Positions 35,221 through 43,970 of a stretch of DNA of 64,000 bases are shown in pieces. The DNA lies in NCBI GenBank assembly GCA_002490835.1, contig DKUU01000011.1, positions 35,235 through 99,234 of the forward strand. Direction: 5' to 3'. This stretch comes from Lachnospiraceae bacterium UBA7196 (lineage in GTDB: Bacteria; Bacillota; Clostridia; Lachnospirales; Lachnospiraceae). Numbering within the stretch: position 1 is the stretch's first letter; each line of letters starts with the position of its first letter. The notes beneath the pieces are model-generated. The model ran no database searches. It was given only the letters and a program-made list of their open reading frames with translations, and was not told where the DNA came from. The position numbers were made by a program, and so were the translations under genes.

Positions 35221-37086
35221 CTAACCGAGAAGGCTTAAGATGATCTGAGAACTCTGGTTCGCCTGCGACAGCATGGAGGTACCCGCCTGCATCAGGATCT
35301 GATTATTGGAATATGTTACCATCTCTTTCGCGATATCCGTATCCCTGATCTGCGCTTCCGCCGCCGTGGTATTCTCTATGATATTATCCAGATTCCGAAT
35401 GGTATGTTCCAATCGGTTCTGGATCGCGCCGTAGTGGCTCCTCACATTACTCACATAATGAATCGCCCTCTTGATCTCATCTATGGCCGCATCCGCATCG
35501 TCCGTTGTCTTGACATTCATATCTTCAAGCCCCAGCGCCTGACTGCTCATCTTATACAGATCAACGTCGATATGGATCCCCGGCTCGGCGCCTACCTGCA
35601 GCGCAATCATCGCCGGCCCGCTGTAATCCACGCTGACCTGAAAAGGATCGATCCTGAAAGGCTGATCCAGCGCGCCCGTACCCAAAACCGAAGATGGCCC
35701 CACGCCAAGGCCGCCTGCGGCAATCACGGAACCCGCTCCCTTTCTGGACTCATAAGCCAGCTTTCTGACAAACTCCGTCAATTCCGCGTTCCCGTTTTTA
35801 AATCTGTTATTCAGCTCACCTACAGTAATACCTGTATTTTGCTGTATTGCCGCAGCTAACGGCTTCCCCGCGAGAAGATCCTTAAAAATCTTATCCATAC
35901 CGGCTGCGATATTTTCGCCCGTCACGTCTCCCTTTCCGTTCGCCAGCCAGCCAAGGTAAGCCGTTCCCAGATAGCCGTGACCGTAAGGTCTGCCGCTCAT
36001 CGTAAATTTACCCAGATAGTTTTTGATATTGCCATCCTGACTCGTATCATTCTCATCCGTCAGGAAATTTGCGTAATAAGACAGCGTATCGTTCCAGCCG
36101 TTAGCAAAGCCGCCGCCTGCAAGCTGGGCCGTCCCTTCCGCAAACCATGTCGGATATTTCTCGCCCTTGCGCCCGCTCATGCCGTCCGTCAGGGTATACT
36201 GCATCACCGAGTGCATCAATTCGTGTGCCATGGTCGATTTCAAAGCATCCGCATTTTTCCCGGTGCCTTTCACATCCGCATCGTTAAAGTCCGCCGCATC
36301 CACACGAATCCCCATGGAAGTGGGTTTTCCGCCGCCGAAGCTGTAGGTAAAATAAGCGTAGGCCATGGTATTGTACTTTCCGTCGATATAAGCCACCTGC
36401 AGGGCCATATTGATGGTGTCGCTGCCCACCGCATTTTTTAGCGACGGGAAAGCGTCTAAAATCTGCGAAACCGCATTGGGTACGATCTCATTGGCTATGG
36501 TATCCGCAAGAGCGCTTCCGCTGTTGACTTTAACGGCCGACTTGCTTGCGGCTTTCGCTTCCGGCCCCGCCTGCGCTTCATTGACCTGAAAAGAGCCGTC
36601 GTTTAAATTGACGGTAATATCATACCCTTTCATCTCCATAAAGCCCGTAGCAATAGGAGAATGGCCGTTTTCCGGAAAAATCTCAATCTCATTAAATGTG
36701 GTATTGCGCGCCGTCCTGTCGATCTCCGCCTTTAGCTGCTGGATCTCCGCATCGATCATCATACGGTCCGAATCCTGTAAAGTACCCGTCGCTGCTTTAA
36801 TCGACAGTTCATTTGCCCTCTGCAGCATATCATGTACTTCATTCAGGGCGCCCTCTCCGATCTGTACCATGGAGATGCCGTCCTGTGCATTTTCCGCAGC
36901 CTTTGTCAGGCCCCTTATCTGTCTGCGCATTTTTTCGGAAATGGAAAGACCAGCCGCATCATCAGCCGCTCTGTTGATCCGGTAACCAGAAGATAATTTT
37001 TCCGCACTTTTGGCATTGGCCCTCGTGGTCATGCCGAGCTGGCGGTTTGCGTTTGCCGCGAGAATATTAGTCTTTACTGAAAGCAT
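35221..37086 (-). CDS. Flagellin with inserted metallopeptidase domain (flagellinolysin type)
   Basis: 621 residues. Residues 1-140 are the flagellin D0/D1 N-part (RINRAADDAAGLSISEKMR, VQIGEGALNEVHDML). Residues ~520-621 are the C-part ending ANQSSQIILSLLG. In between, replacing the variable region, is a domain with HELMH at 288-292 and the downstream Glu317 in TWFAEGTAQ, the HExxH plus Glu ligands of gluzincin metallopeptidases. This is the arrangement of flagellinolysin, a filament-displayed protease known from Clostridia. ATG 37086 lies 4 nt after a run of ten G. A sigma-28-type promoter is upstream. No other flagellar structural gene is in the window. Confidence 0.9.
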   Translation of the reverse strand: MLSVKTNILAANANRQLGMTTRANAKSAEKLSSGYRINRAADDAAGLSISEKMRRQIRGLTKAAENAQDGISMVQIGEGALNEVHDMLQRANELSIKAATGTLQDSDRMMIDAEIQQLKAEIDRTARNTTFNEIEIFPENGHSPIATGFMEMKGYDITVNLNDGSFQVNEAQAGPEAKAASKSAVKVNSGSALADTIANEIVPNAVSQILDAFPSLKNAVGSDTINMALQVAYIDGKYNTMAYAYFTYSFGGGKPTSMGIRVDAADFNDADVKGTGKNADALKSTMAHELMHSVMQYTLTDGMSGRKGEKYPTWFAEGTAQLAGGGFANGWNDTLSYYANFLTDENDTSQDGNIKNYLGKFTMSGRPYGHGYLGTAYLGWLANGKGDVTGENIAAGMDKIFKDLLAGKPLAAAIQQNTGITVGELNNRFKNGNAELTEFVRKLAYESRKGAGSVIAAGGLGVGPSSVLGTGALDQPFRIDPFQVSVDYSGPAMIALQVGAEPGIHIDVDLYKMSSQALGLEDMNVKTTDDADAAIDEIKRAIHYVSNVRSHYGAIQNRLEHTIRNLDNIIENTTAAEAQIRDTDIAKEMVTYSNNQILMQAGTSMLSQANQSSQIILSLLG

Positions 37087-37090
37087 TTTA

Positions 37091-37100
37091 CCCCCCCCCC
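37091..37100 (-). repeat. Homopolymeric G10 tract in the flagellin ribosome binding site
   Basis: Ten consecutive G on the minus strand (C on plus), ending 4 nt before the flagellin ATG. There is no other Shine-Dalgarno sequence, so the tract itself has to serve. Tracts this long slip during replication; a change in length would alter translation spacing. Confidence 0.9.
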
Positions 37101-37212
37101 GACGAAATTGGCCTCCTTGCCTTCATTCGTTGTAGCCAGTTCCTAAAGCACTGCCATTCGTTCAGAGGAATAAGAATGTCTAATTAGCGAGTGACCTATA
37201 ACTATAATTATT

Positions 37213-37240
37213 ATATCGGCACACAGGTCAGATTCCTTTA
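37213..37240 (-). promoter_or_regulatory. Sigma-28 (SigD/FliA) type flagellin promoter
   Basis: On the minus strand TAAA (37237-37240) and GCCGATAT (37213-37220) are 16 bp apart, matching the TAAA-N15/16-GCCGATAA consensus of late flagellar genes. The flagellin ATG is about 120 nt downstream. Confidence 0.85.
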
Positions 37241-37247
37241 GTCCGTT

Positions 37248-37817
37248 TTAAATATCAAGCTGCATCTCCACCTCTGACTCCGCCTGCTGCTTAAACTCTT
37301 CGATCTGCACCGCGGAAAGCTCCGGCAATTCGTCAATGGACTTCACGCCGAAACTGCGGAGGAACTGCTCCGTCGTACCGAACAATAAAGGTCTGCCCGG
37401 CGCATCCAGCCTGCCCACCTCGGTGATCAATTCAAACTCAAGGAGTCTGTTAACCGCATGGTCGCAGCTTACGCCCCTCACCTTCTCGATCTCCAGTCTG
37501 GTAATGGGCTGTTTGTAGGCAATGATGGAAAGCGTCTCTAACAGCGTGTCCGTAAGCACAAATTTCTTCGGGGTCTTCGCGATCTTGATCAGATACTCAT
37601 AGAGTTCGCTCTTGGTGCAAAGCTGCACCGCATTGTCCAGCGTGGTGAGCGCAATGCCCCTGCCCTCTTCCTGATAAGCCTGCGCCATCTCGTCGAGCAG
37701 CTTTTTTGTCGTCTCTTTATCTTCCTCGATCACAGCGGCAAGTCTGTCGATCTCCACCGAATCTCCCATGGTGAACAAAATTGCCTCCAATACCGCCTTC
37801 GCCTTGTTTTTTTCCAT
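37248..37817 (-). CDS. scpB: Segregation and condensation protein B
   Basis: 189 residues. Two winged-helix domains; ILFTMGDSVEIDRLA at the start and LETLSIIAYKQPITRLEIEKVRGV in the second domain are the ScpB signature. ATG 37817 follows GAGGAACGGGAT, so the GTG at 37841 is not used. With ScpA and SMC it forms the bacterial condensin. It begins 13 bp after the scpA stop. Confidence 0.94.
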   Translation of the reverse strand: MEKNKAKAVLEAILFTMGDSVEIDRLAAVIEEDKETTKKLLDEMAQAYQEEGRGIALTTLDNAVQLCTKSELYEYLIKIAKTPKKFVLTDTLLETLSIIAYKQPITRLEIEKVRGVSCDHAVNRLLEFELITEVGRLDAPGRPLLFGTTEQFLRSFGVKSIDELPELSAVQIEEFKQQAESEVEMQLDI

Positions 37818-37830
37818 ATCCCGTTCCTCT

Positions 37831-38613
37831 TTAACTGACACTGGTGAGCTGCAGCGGCCCGTCGTCCGCCGTCTCCTTCGCCGTGATGATGATGTCCGAG
37901 AAGGTATCCTCCTGCTCGATGCCGATGCGTCCCATCTTGATCATCTCTAAGATCACCAGAAAAGTCACGATGATTTCCATCCTGCTGTGCTGCTTTTCCA
38001 AAAGCTTACGAAAACTGAACGTTTTATGGCTCCTTACATAAGCCTCCACATAGGTGGTCTTTACATCCAGATCGATCTCGTCCTTCTCAATCTTTCCAAA
38101 GGTGCTCCTGACAGGGTCGATCTTGTCCTCCTGCCGCTTGATCGTCTGCTTGAAGATCTCATGCAGTTTATTTAAGGTCATATCCCCGATCAGTTCTTCA
38201 TAGTCTACGGGCTGGCGGTACTGCGCCACCTCCGGCGGCAGCGTCGGCCGCTTGTACAGATTTTTCTCTGCATCCACCATACGGTCCCTGAGTTCGTAAG
38301 ACATGTACTTGCACATCTTGTATTCGAGAAGCTTTTCCACCAGCTCCGCTCTGGGATCTTCCTCCTCCCCTTCCTCGTTCACTTCCTTGGGAAGGAGCAT
38401 CCGGCATTTGATGTCGATGAGGGTAGCCGCCATCACGAGAAACTCGCTCATGACGTTCATGTCCTCCGTCTCCATCTGCTTGATATAATCCAGATACTGC
38501 TCGGTGATCTCCACGATGGGGATATCATAGATATCTACTTTATTTTTGTCGATCAGGTGTAAAAGGAGGTCTAACGGACCCTCAAACACCTCTAACTTCA
38601 CAGGAATTGCCAT
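37831..38613 (-). CDS. scpA: Segregation and condensation protein A
   Basis: 260 residues. The start PVKLEVFEGPLDLLLHLIDKNKVDIYDIPI in outline is the ScpA kleisin N-domain. The central part is acidic, and the C-terminal winged helix (ILVTFLVILEMIKMGRI type) binds SMC. GAGAGGA precedes the ATG. The kleisin subunit of condensin; works with ScpB encoded next. Confidence 0.95.
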   Translation of the reverse strand: MAIPVKLEVFEGPLDLLLHLIDKNKVDIYDIPIVEITEQYLDYIKQMETEDMNVMSEFLVMAATLIDIKCRMLLPKEVNEEGEEEDPRAELVEKLLEYKMCKYMSYELRDRMVDAEKNLYKRPTLPPEVAQYRQPVDYEELIGDMTLNKLHEIFKQTIKRQEDKIDPVRSTFGKIEKDEIDLDVKTTYVEAYVRSHKTFSFRKLLEKQHSRMEIIVTFLVILEMIKMGRIGIEQEDTFSDIIITAKETADDGPLQLTSVS

Positions 38614-38684
38614 AGCCTGTCCTCTCTGACTTCTTAACCACTTTTTAACGCGGCATTGTTTATCCTGATTACTTTTTATCGGGA

Positions 38685-39617
38685 CTACTGCTTGTCCGGC
38701 ACAAGATCGATAACGATCAGCTCGCCGGGATTAAAGATCCGAAGCGGTATGGTGTGGCTGCTCAGCCCCCTGCTTAAGATCATTGTACTGCCTTGTTCCC
38801 TGAACACGCCGCCGTCATATCTGGGGAACAGGGTGAGACTCGGCGAAAGCACCCCGCCGAAAAATGGCAGGCGCATAATCCCGCCATGCACATGACCTGA
38901 CACCACCAGATCCGCGCCCCAGTCCGCATAAGCGTCAAAATAGACCGGATTGTGGGCGATCAGAATCTGAAACCTTCCCTCTTCCGGCGTGCCCAAAAGC
39001 ATACGCAGATAGGACGGCTCCATGGGCGCTCTCCTTAAATGCTTGTAATAGATCCTGTCAATCTGCGCACCGCAGACAGAGATATTCCATGCCGGCAAGT
39101 AAGCGCTTTCATTAATAAGCGGCTCAATCCCAGCCTTTTTCAGACCTGCCATATAACCCTCATACATGCCGGGATAGCGCTCCGGATAAAGTCCCAGACG
39201 ATACTCATGATTCCCCATGCCGTAATAGACCGGATAACGTTCAGCCAACTTCTCCATCAGCGAAAGCGCATGGGAAAAATCCGCCCCCCGCTCTGCCGTC
39301 AACATGTCCCCTGCCACTAATATCCCGTCCGGTGAGATCTCCTCAATTGCAGAAAACAGCCTGTTATTCTCTTTCCCAAACGATTTATTATGCAGATCCG
39401 CCAGCAGTACAAGTTTGCAGGGCTTTCTCAGCTTTTTGGATCTGACCTCATAAATGCGCGTCACAAAACGGTTGCTGTCAAAGGCCGCCGAAAACAGCAC
39501 AACCAAAATAATCACACAGATAACCGCAGCAATGCACTCCGTCATAGTCCCCCTGTCCCCCTGATACCTGAGCAGATACAAAATCCCCGCCAAAAGCCCG
39601 CAAAAGCATCCCTTCAT
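38685..39617 (-). CDS. Membrane-anchored metallophosphoesterase
   Basis: 310 residues. An N-terminal membrane segment (about 25-48), then the calcineurin-like motif set: ADLHNKSFG (about 73), GDMLTAERG (about 102), GNHEYR (about 134), and GHVHGG (about 243). Close to YkuE-type phosphodiesterases; substrate unknown. Start uncertain: ATG 39617 or ATG 39545, the latter with GGGGGA right before it. Confidence 0.85.
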   Translation of the reverse strand: MKGCFCGLLAGILYLLRYQGDRGTMTECIAAVICVIILVVLFSAAFDSNRFVTRIYEVRSKKLRKPCKLVLLADLHNKSFGKENNRLFSAIEEISPDGILVAGDMLTAERGADFSHALSLMEKLAERYPVYYGMGNHEYRLGLYPERYPGMYEGYMAGLKKAGIEPLINESAYLPAWNISVCGAQIDRIYYKHLRRAPMEPSYLRMLLGTPEEGRFQILIAHNPVYFDAYADWGADLVVSGHVHGGIMRLPFFGGVLSPSLTLFPRYDGGVFREQGSTMILSRGLSSHTIPLRIFNPGELIVIDLVPDKQ

Positions 39618-39715
39618 GCAAGCATGATGACTGCTCCCGCAGGCTTCCTTTTCTGCTTATGCACGCATATAGTGTATCACACCGCCTACCTCACCGCAAT
39701 CGGCGAACTGCTGTT

Positions 39716-40900
39716 CTATCGGTTCATCAGGTAACGCCTCCAGACTTTCTTATAATAGTCCTTATAATGCGCCTTCTCGACGTTCTTCGTCGCCAGAATG
39801 GATACGCTGCCGATACGGGTGCCGTTTAACTTATAGACCGCTTCACCGATCGCGTCTCCTTCGGTCACGGGCGCAGCCACCACACCGGGCAGACTGATTT
39901 CCTTCTCGATCTCGGTGATATTATTTCCCGCCGTATCCAGATAATAGAAAGGCGAAGCATAATGCAGGTTCACTGTATCCTCTATGCCGCCCTCCACTTT
40001 CTGGGCCGGCAGAGGATCCGTATTCTCATCCCGATACATCTGGCTCACGCTGTAACCGTAGCTTAACAGGGACATAGCGTCCTGAAATCTTGTCTTGGGA
40101 TCGGGCGCCGCCATCACCACAGCGATCATCTCCATGCCGTCTTTATTTGCCGTGGCGGACAGACAGTAAAGGGCCTTTGAGGTCGATCCGGTCTTTAAGC
40201 CCGTCGTCCACTCGTACTGCTTTAGGAGCTTATTGGTACTGGAAAGCGTAAATACGCTTGTGCCGCGCGCCGTCTTATGCTCGATATCCTCCATCCAGAT
40301 CTTAGTGTAATCAAACACTTCCGGGTATTTAGTAATCAGCTCTCTGGACATGATAGCCACATCTCTGGCCGAGGAATAATGCCCGTCGGAATCCGTCAGA
40401 CCGCAGCAGTCCTCAAAGTGCGTGTTCTGCATCCCCAGCGCCTCCGCCTTCTCGTTCATCAGTTTGACAAACTCCGTCTCGCTTCCCGCTATGTACTCCG
40501 CTACCGCTACGCTGGCGTCATTGCCGCTCGCCACCGCAATGCACTTGATCATGGTCTCTAACGTCTGTGTCTCGCCCTCCTCCAAAAAGACCTGCGAGCC
40601 GCCCATGGACTGCGCGTACGCGCTGGTAGTCACCTGATCCTCCAGCCGGATCCTGCCGCTCTTTAAATGCTCAAAGATAATGAGCAATGTCATGATTTTG
40701 GTGATGCTGGCCGGACTCCGTCTGGTATCCGCATCCTGTTCGCAGACCACCTGTCCCGTGGACGCTTCCATCACGATATAAGAAGGCGTACCCACTTCCG
40801 GCGCTGCACTGACCGTTATAGTCAATGCCGTAAAAAGAACGTTTGTCACCATTCCTCCCAGCAAAAACCATATGATGATTCGTTTTCCTGCCTGACGCAA
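39716..40900 (-). CDS. D-alanyl-D-alanine carboxypeptidase (DacA-type)
   Basis: 394 residues. Signal/anchor at 10-32, then SITK (SxxK; about 63), SGNDA-type second motif IAVASGNDASVA (about 120), KTG in TGLKTGSTSK (about 223) and a PBP5_C-like C-terminal part. Start is TTG 40900 with GGGGGTGA upstream. Peptidoglycan D,D-carboxypeptidase, a paralogue of the one at 33.4 kb. The rpsU terminator lies upstream, so it has its own transcript or reads through. Confidence 0.9.
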   Translation of the reverse strand: MRQAGKRIIIWFLLGGMVTNVLFTALTITVSAAPEVGTPSYIVMEASTGQVVCEQDADTRRSPASITKIMTLLIIFEHLKSGRIRLEDQVTTSAYAQSMGGSQVFLEEGETQTLETMIKCIAVASGNDASVAVAEYIAGSETEFVKLMNEKAEALGMQNTHFEDCCGLTDSDGHYSSARDVAIMSRELITKYPEVFDYTKIWMEDIEHKTARGTSVFTLSSTNKLLKQYEWTTGLKTGSTSKALYCLSATANKDGMEMIAVVMAAPDPKTRFQDAMSLLSYGYSVSQMYRDENTDPLPAQKVEGGIEDTVNLHYASPFYYLDTAGNNITEIEKEISLPGVVAAPVTEGDAIGEAVYKLNGTRIGSVSILATKNVEKAHYKDYYKKVWRRYLMNR

Positions 40901-40950
40901 ACTAAGTCACCCCCAAGGGTTCTTATTTACTATAGATATGCAGGGCCACA

Positions 40951-40982
40951 TAAGAAAAGAACAGGTCATATGACCTGTTCTT
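40951..40982 (-). terminator. rpsU terminator
   Basis: A perfect 26-bp palindrome (13-bp arms, AAGAACAGGTCAT and its complement, 40957-40982), followed by TTTTCTTA on the minus strand. Just past the rpsU stop. Confidence 0.85.
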
Positions 40983-40989
40983 AGTAAGC

Positions 40990-41166
40990 TTAGTTATACT
41001 TGCGTTTTCTCGCCGCTTCGGACTTTTTCTTCCGTCTTACGCTGGGCTTCTCGTAATGCTCTCTTTTCCGAATCTCCTGCTGGATCCCCGCTTTTGCGCA
41101 GCTTCTCTTAAAGCGGCGTAACGCGCTGTCCAGTGTCTCGTTTTCTTTTACGATTACGTTTGACAT
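40990..41166 (-). CDS. rpsU: 30S ribosomal protein S21
   Basis: 58 residues. It starts SNVIVKENETLDSALRRFKR and has the basic C-terminus with REHYEKPS and RKKKSEAARKRK, as in all bS21. GGGAGG lies 11 nt upstream. A normal length for the family; standing between alaS and dacA with its own terminator. Confidence 0.97.
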   Translation of the reverse strand: MSNVIVKENETLDSALRRFKRSCAKAGIQQEIRKREHYEKPSVRRKKKSEAARKRKYN

Positions 41167-41294
41167 TCCGCACCTGACCTCCCTTCAGTCCCCGATTCTT
41201 TCGACTGATTGGGTTATTTGCGTGTTCTCACACAACACAAATTATACCACATTTTAGATGCGCGTCAACCGAAAATTGTAAAAATATTCTTTTT

Positions 41295-43952
41295 TTACGA
41301 AAGCTGCCCCGCAAGCACCTGCGTACAGGCCGCAATCGCCTCGTCCATACCGGCCGGATTCTTGCCTCCCGCCTGCGCCATATTGGGCCGTCCGCCGCCG
41401 CCTCCGCCTACGATTCCGGCAATGCCCTTGATGAGATTGCCCGCGTGAGCGCCCTTTGCCATTGCGCCGTCGGTGGCCATAGCGATCAGATTGACCTTGC
41501 CCTCCTTCTCGGAAAGAAGCACCACCACGCCTTCGGAAAGCTTTTCTTTAAGCTGGTCGCCAAGCTCTCTTAGGCCGTTCATGTCTACGCCCGCCACCTT
41601 GGCCGCAAGGAGCTTTACGCCCTTTACTTCCTGCACCTGATCCATCACGTCGCCTAAAGCGTCTTTTGCCGCCTTGCTCTTTAAGGATTCGTTCTCGCTG
41701 TGCAGGGTCTTTAACTCCGTCATTAAATGGGTAAGCCTTGTCACAAGTTCCGCCGGAGCCGTCTTGACGATCGCCGCCGCCTCCGCAAGCTCCTGTTCCA
41801 GCTTTGCGTAGTATTCCAATACACCGTTTCCGGTCAGCGCCTCGATCCTTCTCACACCGGCAGCCACGCCGCTCTCCGATACGATCTTAAATAGACGCAC
41901 TTCTCCGGTATTGCCAACATGGGTGCCGCCGCAAAGCTCGGTAGAGAAATCTCCCATCTTAACGACCCGCACCGTCTCGCCGTACTTTTCGCCAAACAAT
42001 GCCATCGCCCCGGTCTTTTTCGCATCCTCGATGGACATGACCTGTGTCACCACCGGCAGGGAAAGTCCGATCTGTTCATTGACGATCCGCTCCGTCTTTG
42101 CCAGTTCTTCCTTTGTCATCGCCGAAGAATGACTGAAATCGAAGCGCAGCCTGTCACCGTTCACAAAGGAACCCGCCTGTTCGACATGATCGCCAAGGAC
42201 CATGCGCAGGGCCTTCTGCAGAAGATGGGTCGCGCTGTGGTTTTTACAGGTATCGCCGCGTTTTGCCTCGTTTACCTGCAAAAGCGCTTCCTCTCCTGTT
42301 TTTATGCTTCCCTTCGTCACCCTGCCGACATGTCCGATCCGGTCGCCGGGAAGCTTCACGGTATCCTCGACCGCAAACTCGCTCCCGCCGCAGGTAAGGA
42401 TGCCGGTATCTGCGCACTGACCGCCCATGGTCGCATAGAAGGGCGTCTGGTACGTAATCACGGTGCCTTCCTCCCCTTCGCTAAGGGAATCCTTCCATTC
42501 CGTCCCGCTGCTGATAGCCGCGATCTTACTCTTTGCCGTCAAGGCATCATATCCCACAAATTCACTGACAACAGAATCGTCAAGACTTTCGTAAAGCGCC
42601 GCGTCCTCCACGGACAGCTTTGCCTCAAAGTTCTGGTTCTCCCTCGCCTTCTGCTTCTGTTCTTCCATCGCCTTCGCAAAGCCTTCTTCATCCACTTTAA
42701 GGCCTTCTTCCTGCGCCATTTCCACCGTCAGTTCGATGGGAAAGCCGAAGGTATCATATAAGTAAAAGGCGGACTTGCCGTCGATCCCGCCCGCACCGGC
42801 CTGTTTCTTTAGCGCAAGGATCTTGCGAAATTCCTTCATTCCGTTTTCCAGCGTACTCTCAAAGCGGTCGATCTCCCGTTTCAGCTCCGACAGCACAAAC
42901 GCCTTATTTTCTTTCAGGCGGGGATAGCTTTCCGCATAGATATCGTCAATAAAGATCTCCGCCGTCCTGATGATATTTTCAGCGGTAAGGCCCAGCACTC
43001 TCCCATGTCTGACGGCGCGTCTGATCAGGCGGCGCAGCACATAGCCGGCTCCCACGTTCGAAGGCAAGAGCTTTGCTTCATCGCCGATCAGCATCACGCT
43101 GGTACGGATATGGTCCGCCAGAATGCGCATAGATCTGGTCAGGTTCTCGTCCTGCTCGTATTTTTTACCCGATGCTTTTTCGATATAGGCGATCACCGGC
43201 GCAAACAGGTCGATCTGATACACGTCCCTCGTGCCGTTTAAGAACGCCAGAATACGCTCCAGACCCCAGCCGGTATCCACGTTTTTCTGTTTTAAGGGCG
43301 TCAGGCTCCCGTCGTGATGCTTCTCATACTGCATAAAGACGTCATTGCCCAATTCCGTATACTTCCCGCAGCTGCAGCCCGGCCCGCAGTCGGGGCCGCA
43401 GTCCGGCCGGTCGGCGATATAAAACATCTCGCTGTCAGGGCCGCAGGGACCATATTCCAAGCCCCACCAGTTATCCTCCGCCGGCAGGTAATAGATATTT
43501 TCTTTCTTGAAGCCGGATGCGATGCGGAAACCCGCGCCCTCCTCGTCTCTGGGGGCATTCTCGTCTCCGGCAAACACGGTGGCGGCAAGGTGATCCGCGT
43601 CGAAACCGAACACCTGCGTCAGCAGCTCAAAGCTCCACTTACAGCGCTCTTCCTTAAAGTAATCTCCCAGACTCCAGCTTCCCATCATCTCAAAGAAGGT
43701 CACGTGGCTCTTGTCGCCCACCGAATCGATATCATTGGTGCGCACACAGCCCTGCACATTACAGAGTCTGGTTCCCAAGGGATGCTTTTTCCCTAACAGA
43801 TAAGGCATCAGCGGCTGCATGCCGGCGACGTTAAAAAGGACTCCCGTAGAACCGTCGGATACGAGGGAGACTGCCCCTACGTCCACATGCCCGCGATCGA
43901 TATAAAACTGCTTCCAAGTCTTTCTCAGCTCATCTGAAGTAAATTGTCTCAT
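41295..43952 (-). CDS. alaS: Alanyl-tRNA synthetase
   Basis: 885 residues, full length. Class II catalytic core at the N-terminus (HVDVGAVSLVSDGSTGVLFNVAGMQP region; MMGSWSLGDYFKEE), editing domain with HSATHLLQKALR and CGGTHVGNTGEV, and a C-terminal DHHA1-like domain with GGGGGGRPNMAQAGG. A Cys-rich insertion PDCGPDCGPGCSCGKY (about 185-200) is unusual in its three CGPxC-like repeats. The gene follows the glyS gene directly in the other direction of reading order, 18 bp before its 3' end. GGAGAAAGACC precedes the ATG. Confidence 0.96.
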   Translation of the reverse strand: MRQFTSDELRKTWKQFYIDRGHVDVGAVSLVSDGSTGVLFNVAGMQPLMPYLLGKKHPLGTRLCNVQGCVRTNDIDSVGDKSHVTFFEMMGSWSLGDYFKEERCKWSFELLTQVFGFDADHLAATVFAGDENAPRDEEGAGFRIASGFKKENIYYLPAEDNWWGLEYGPCGPDSEMFYIADRPDCGPDCGPGCSCGKYTELGNDVFMQYEKHHDGSLTPLKQKNVDTGWGLERILAFLNGTRDVYQIDLFAPVIAYIEKASGKKYEQDENLTRSMRILADHIRTSVMLIGDEAKLLPSNVGAGYVLRRLIRRAVRHGRVLGLTAENIIRTAEIFIDDIYAESYPRLKENKAFVLSELKREIDRFESTLENGMKEFRKILALKKQAGAGGIDGKSAFYLYDTFGFPIELTVEMAQEEGLKVDEEGFAKAMEEQKQKARENQNFEAKLSVEDAALYESLDDSVVSEFVGYDALTAKSKIAAISSGTEWKDSLSEGEEGTVITYQTPFYATMGGQCADTGILTCGGSEFAVEDTVKLPGDRIGHVGRVTKGSIKTGEEALLQVNEAKRGDTCKNHSATHLLQKALRMVLGDHVEQAGSFVNGDRLRFDFSHSSAMTKEELAKTERIVNEQIGLSLPVVTQVMSIEDAKKTGAMALFGEKYGETVRVVKMGDFSTELCGGTHVGNTGEVRLFKIVSESGVAAGVRRIEALTGNGVLEYYAKLEQELAEAAAIVKTAPAELVTRLTHLMTELKTLHSENESLKSKAAKDALGDVMDQVQEVKGVKLLAAKVAGVDMNGLRELGDQLKEKLSEGVVVLLSEKEGKVNLIAMATDGAMAKGAHAGNLIKGIAGIVGGGGGGRPNMAQAGGKNPAGMDEAIAACTQVLAGQLS

Positions 43953-43970
43953 TGGTCTTTCTCCTCATTT

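Noticed and set aside
43360..43410. Direct CGPDC repeats in alaS as a frameshift or repeat element
   Set aside because: The frame stays open and the protein is full length, so this is a local protein repeat in the insertion of AlaRS.
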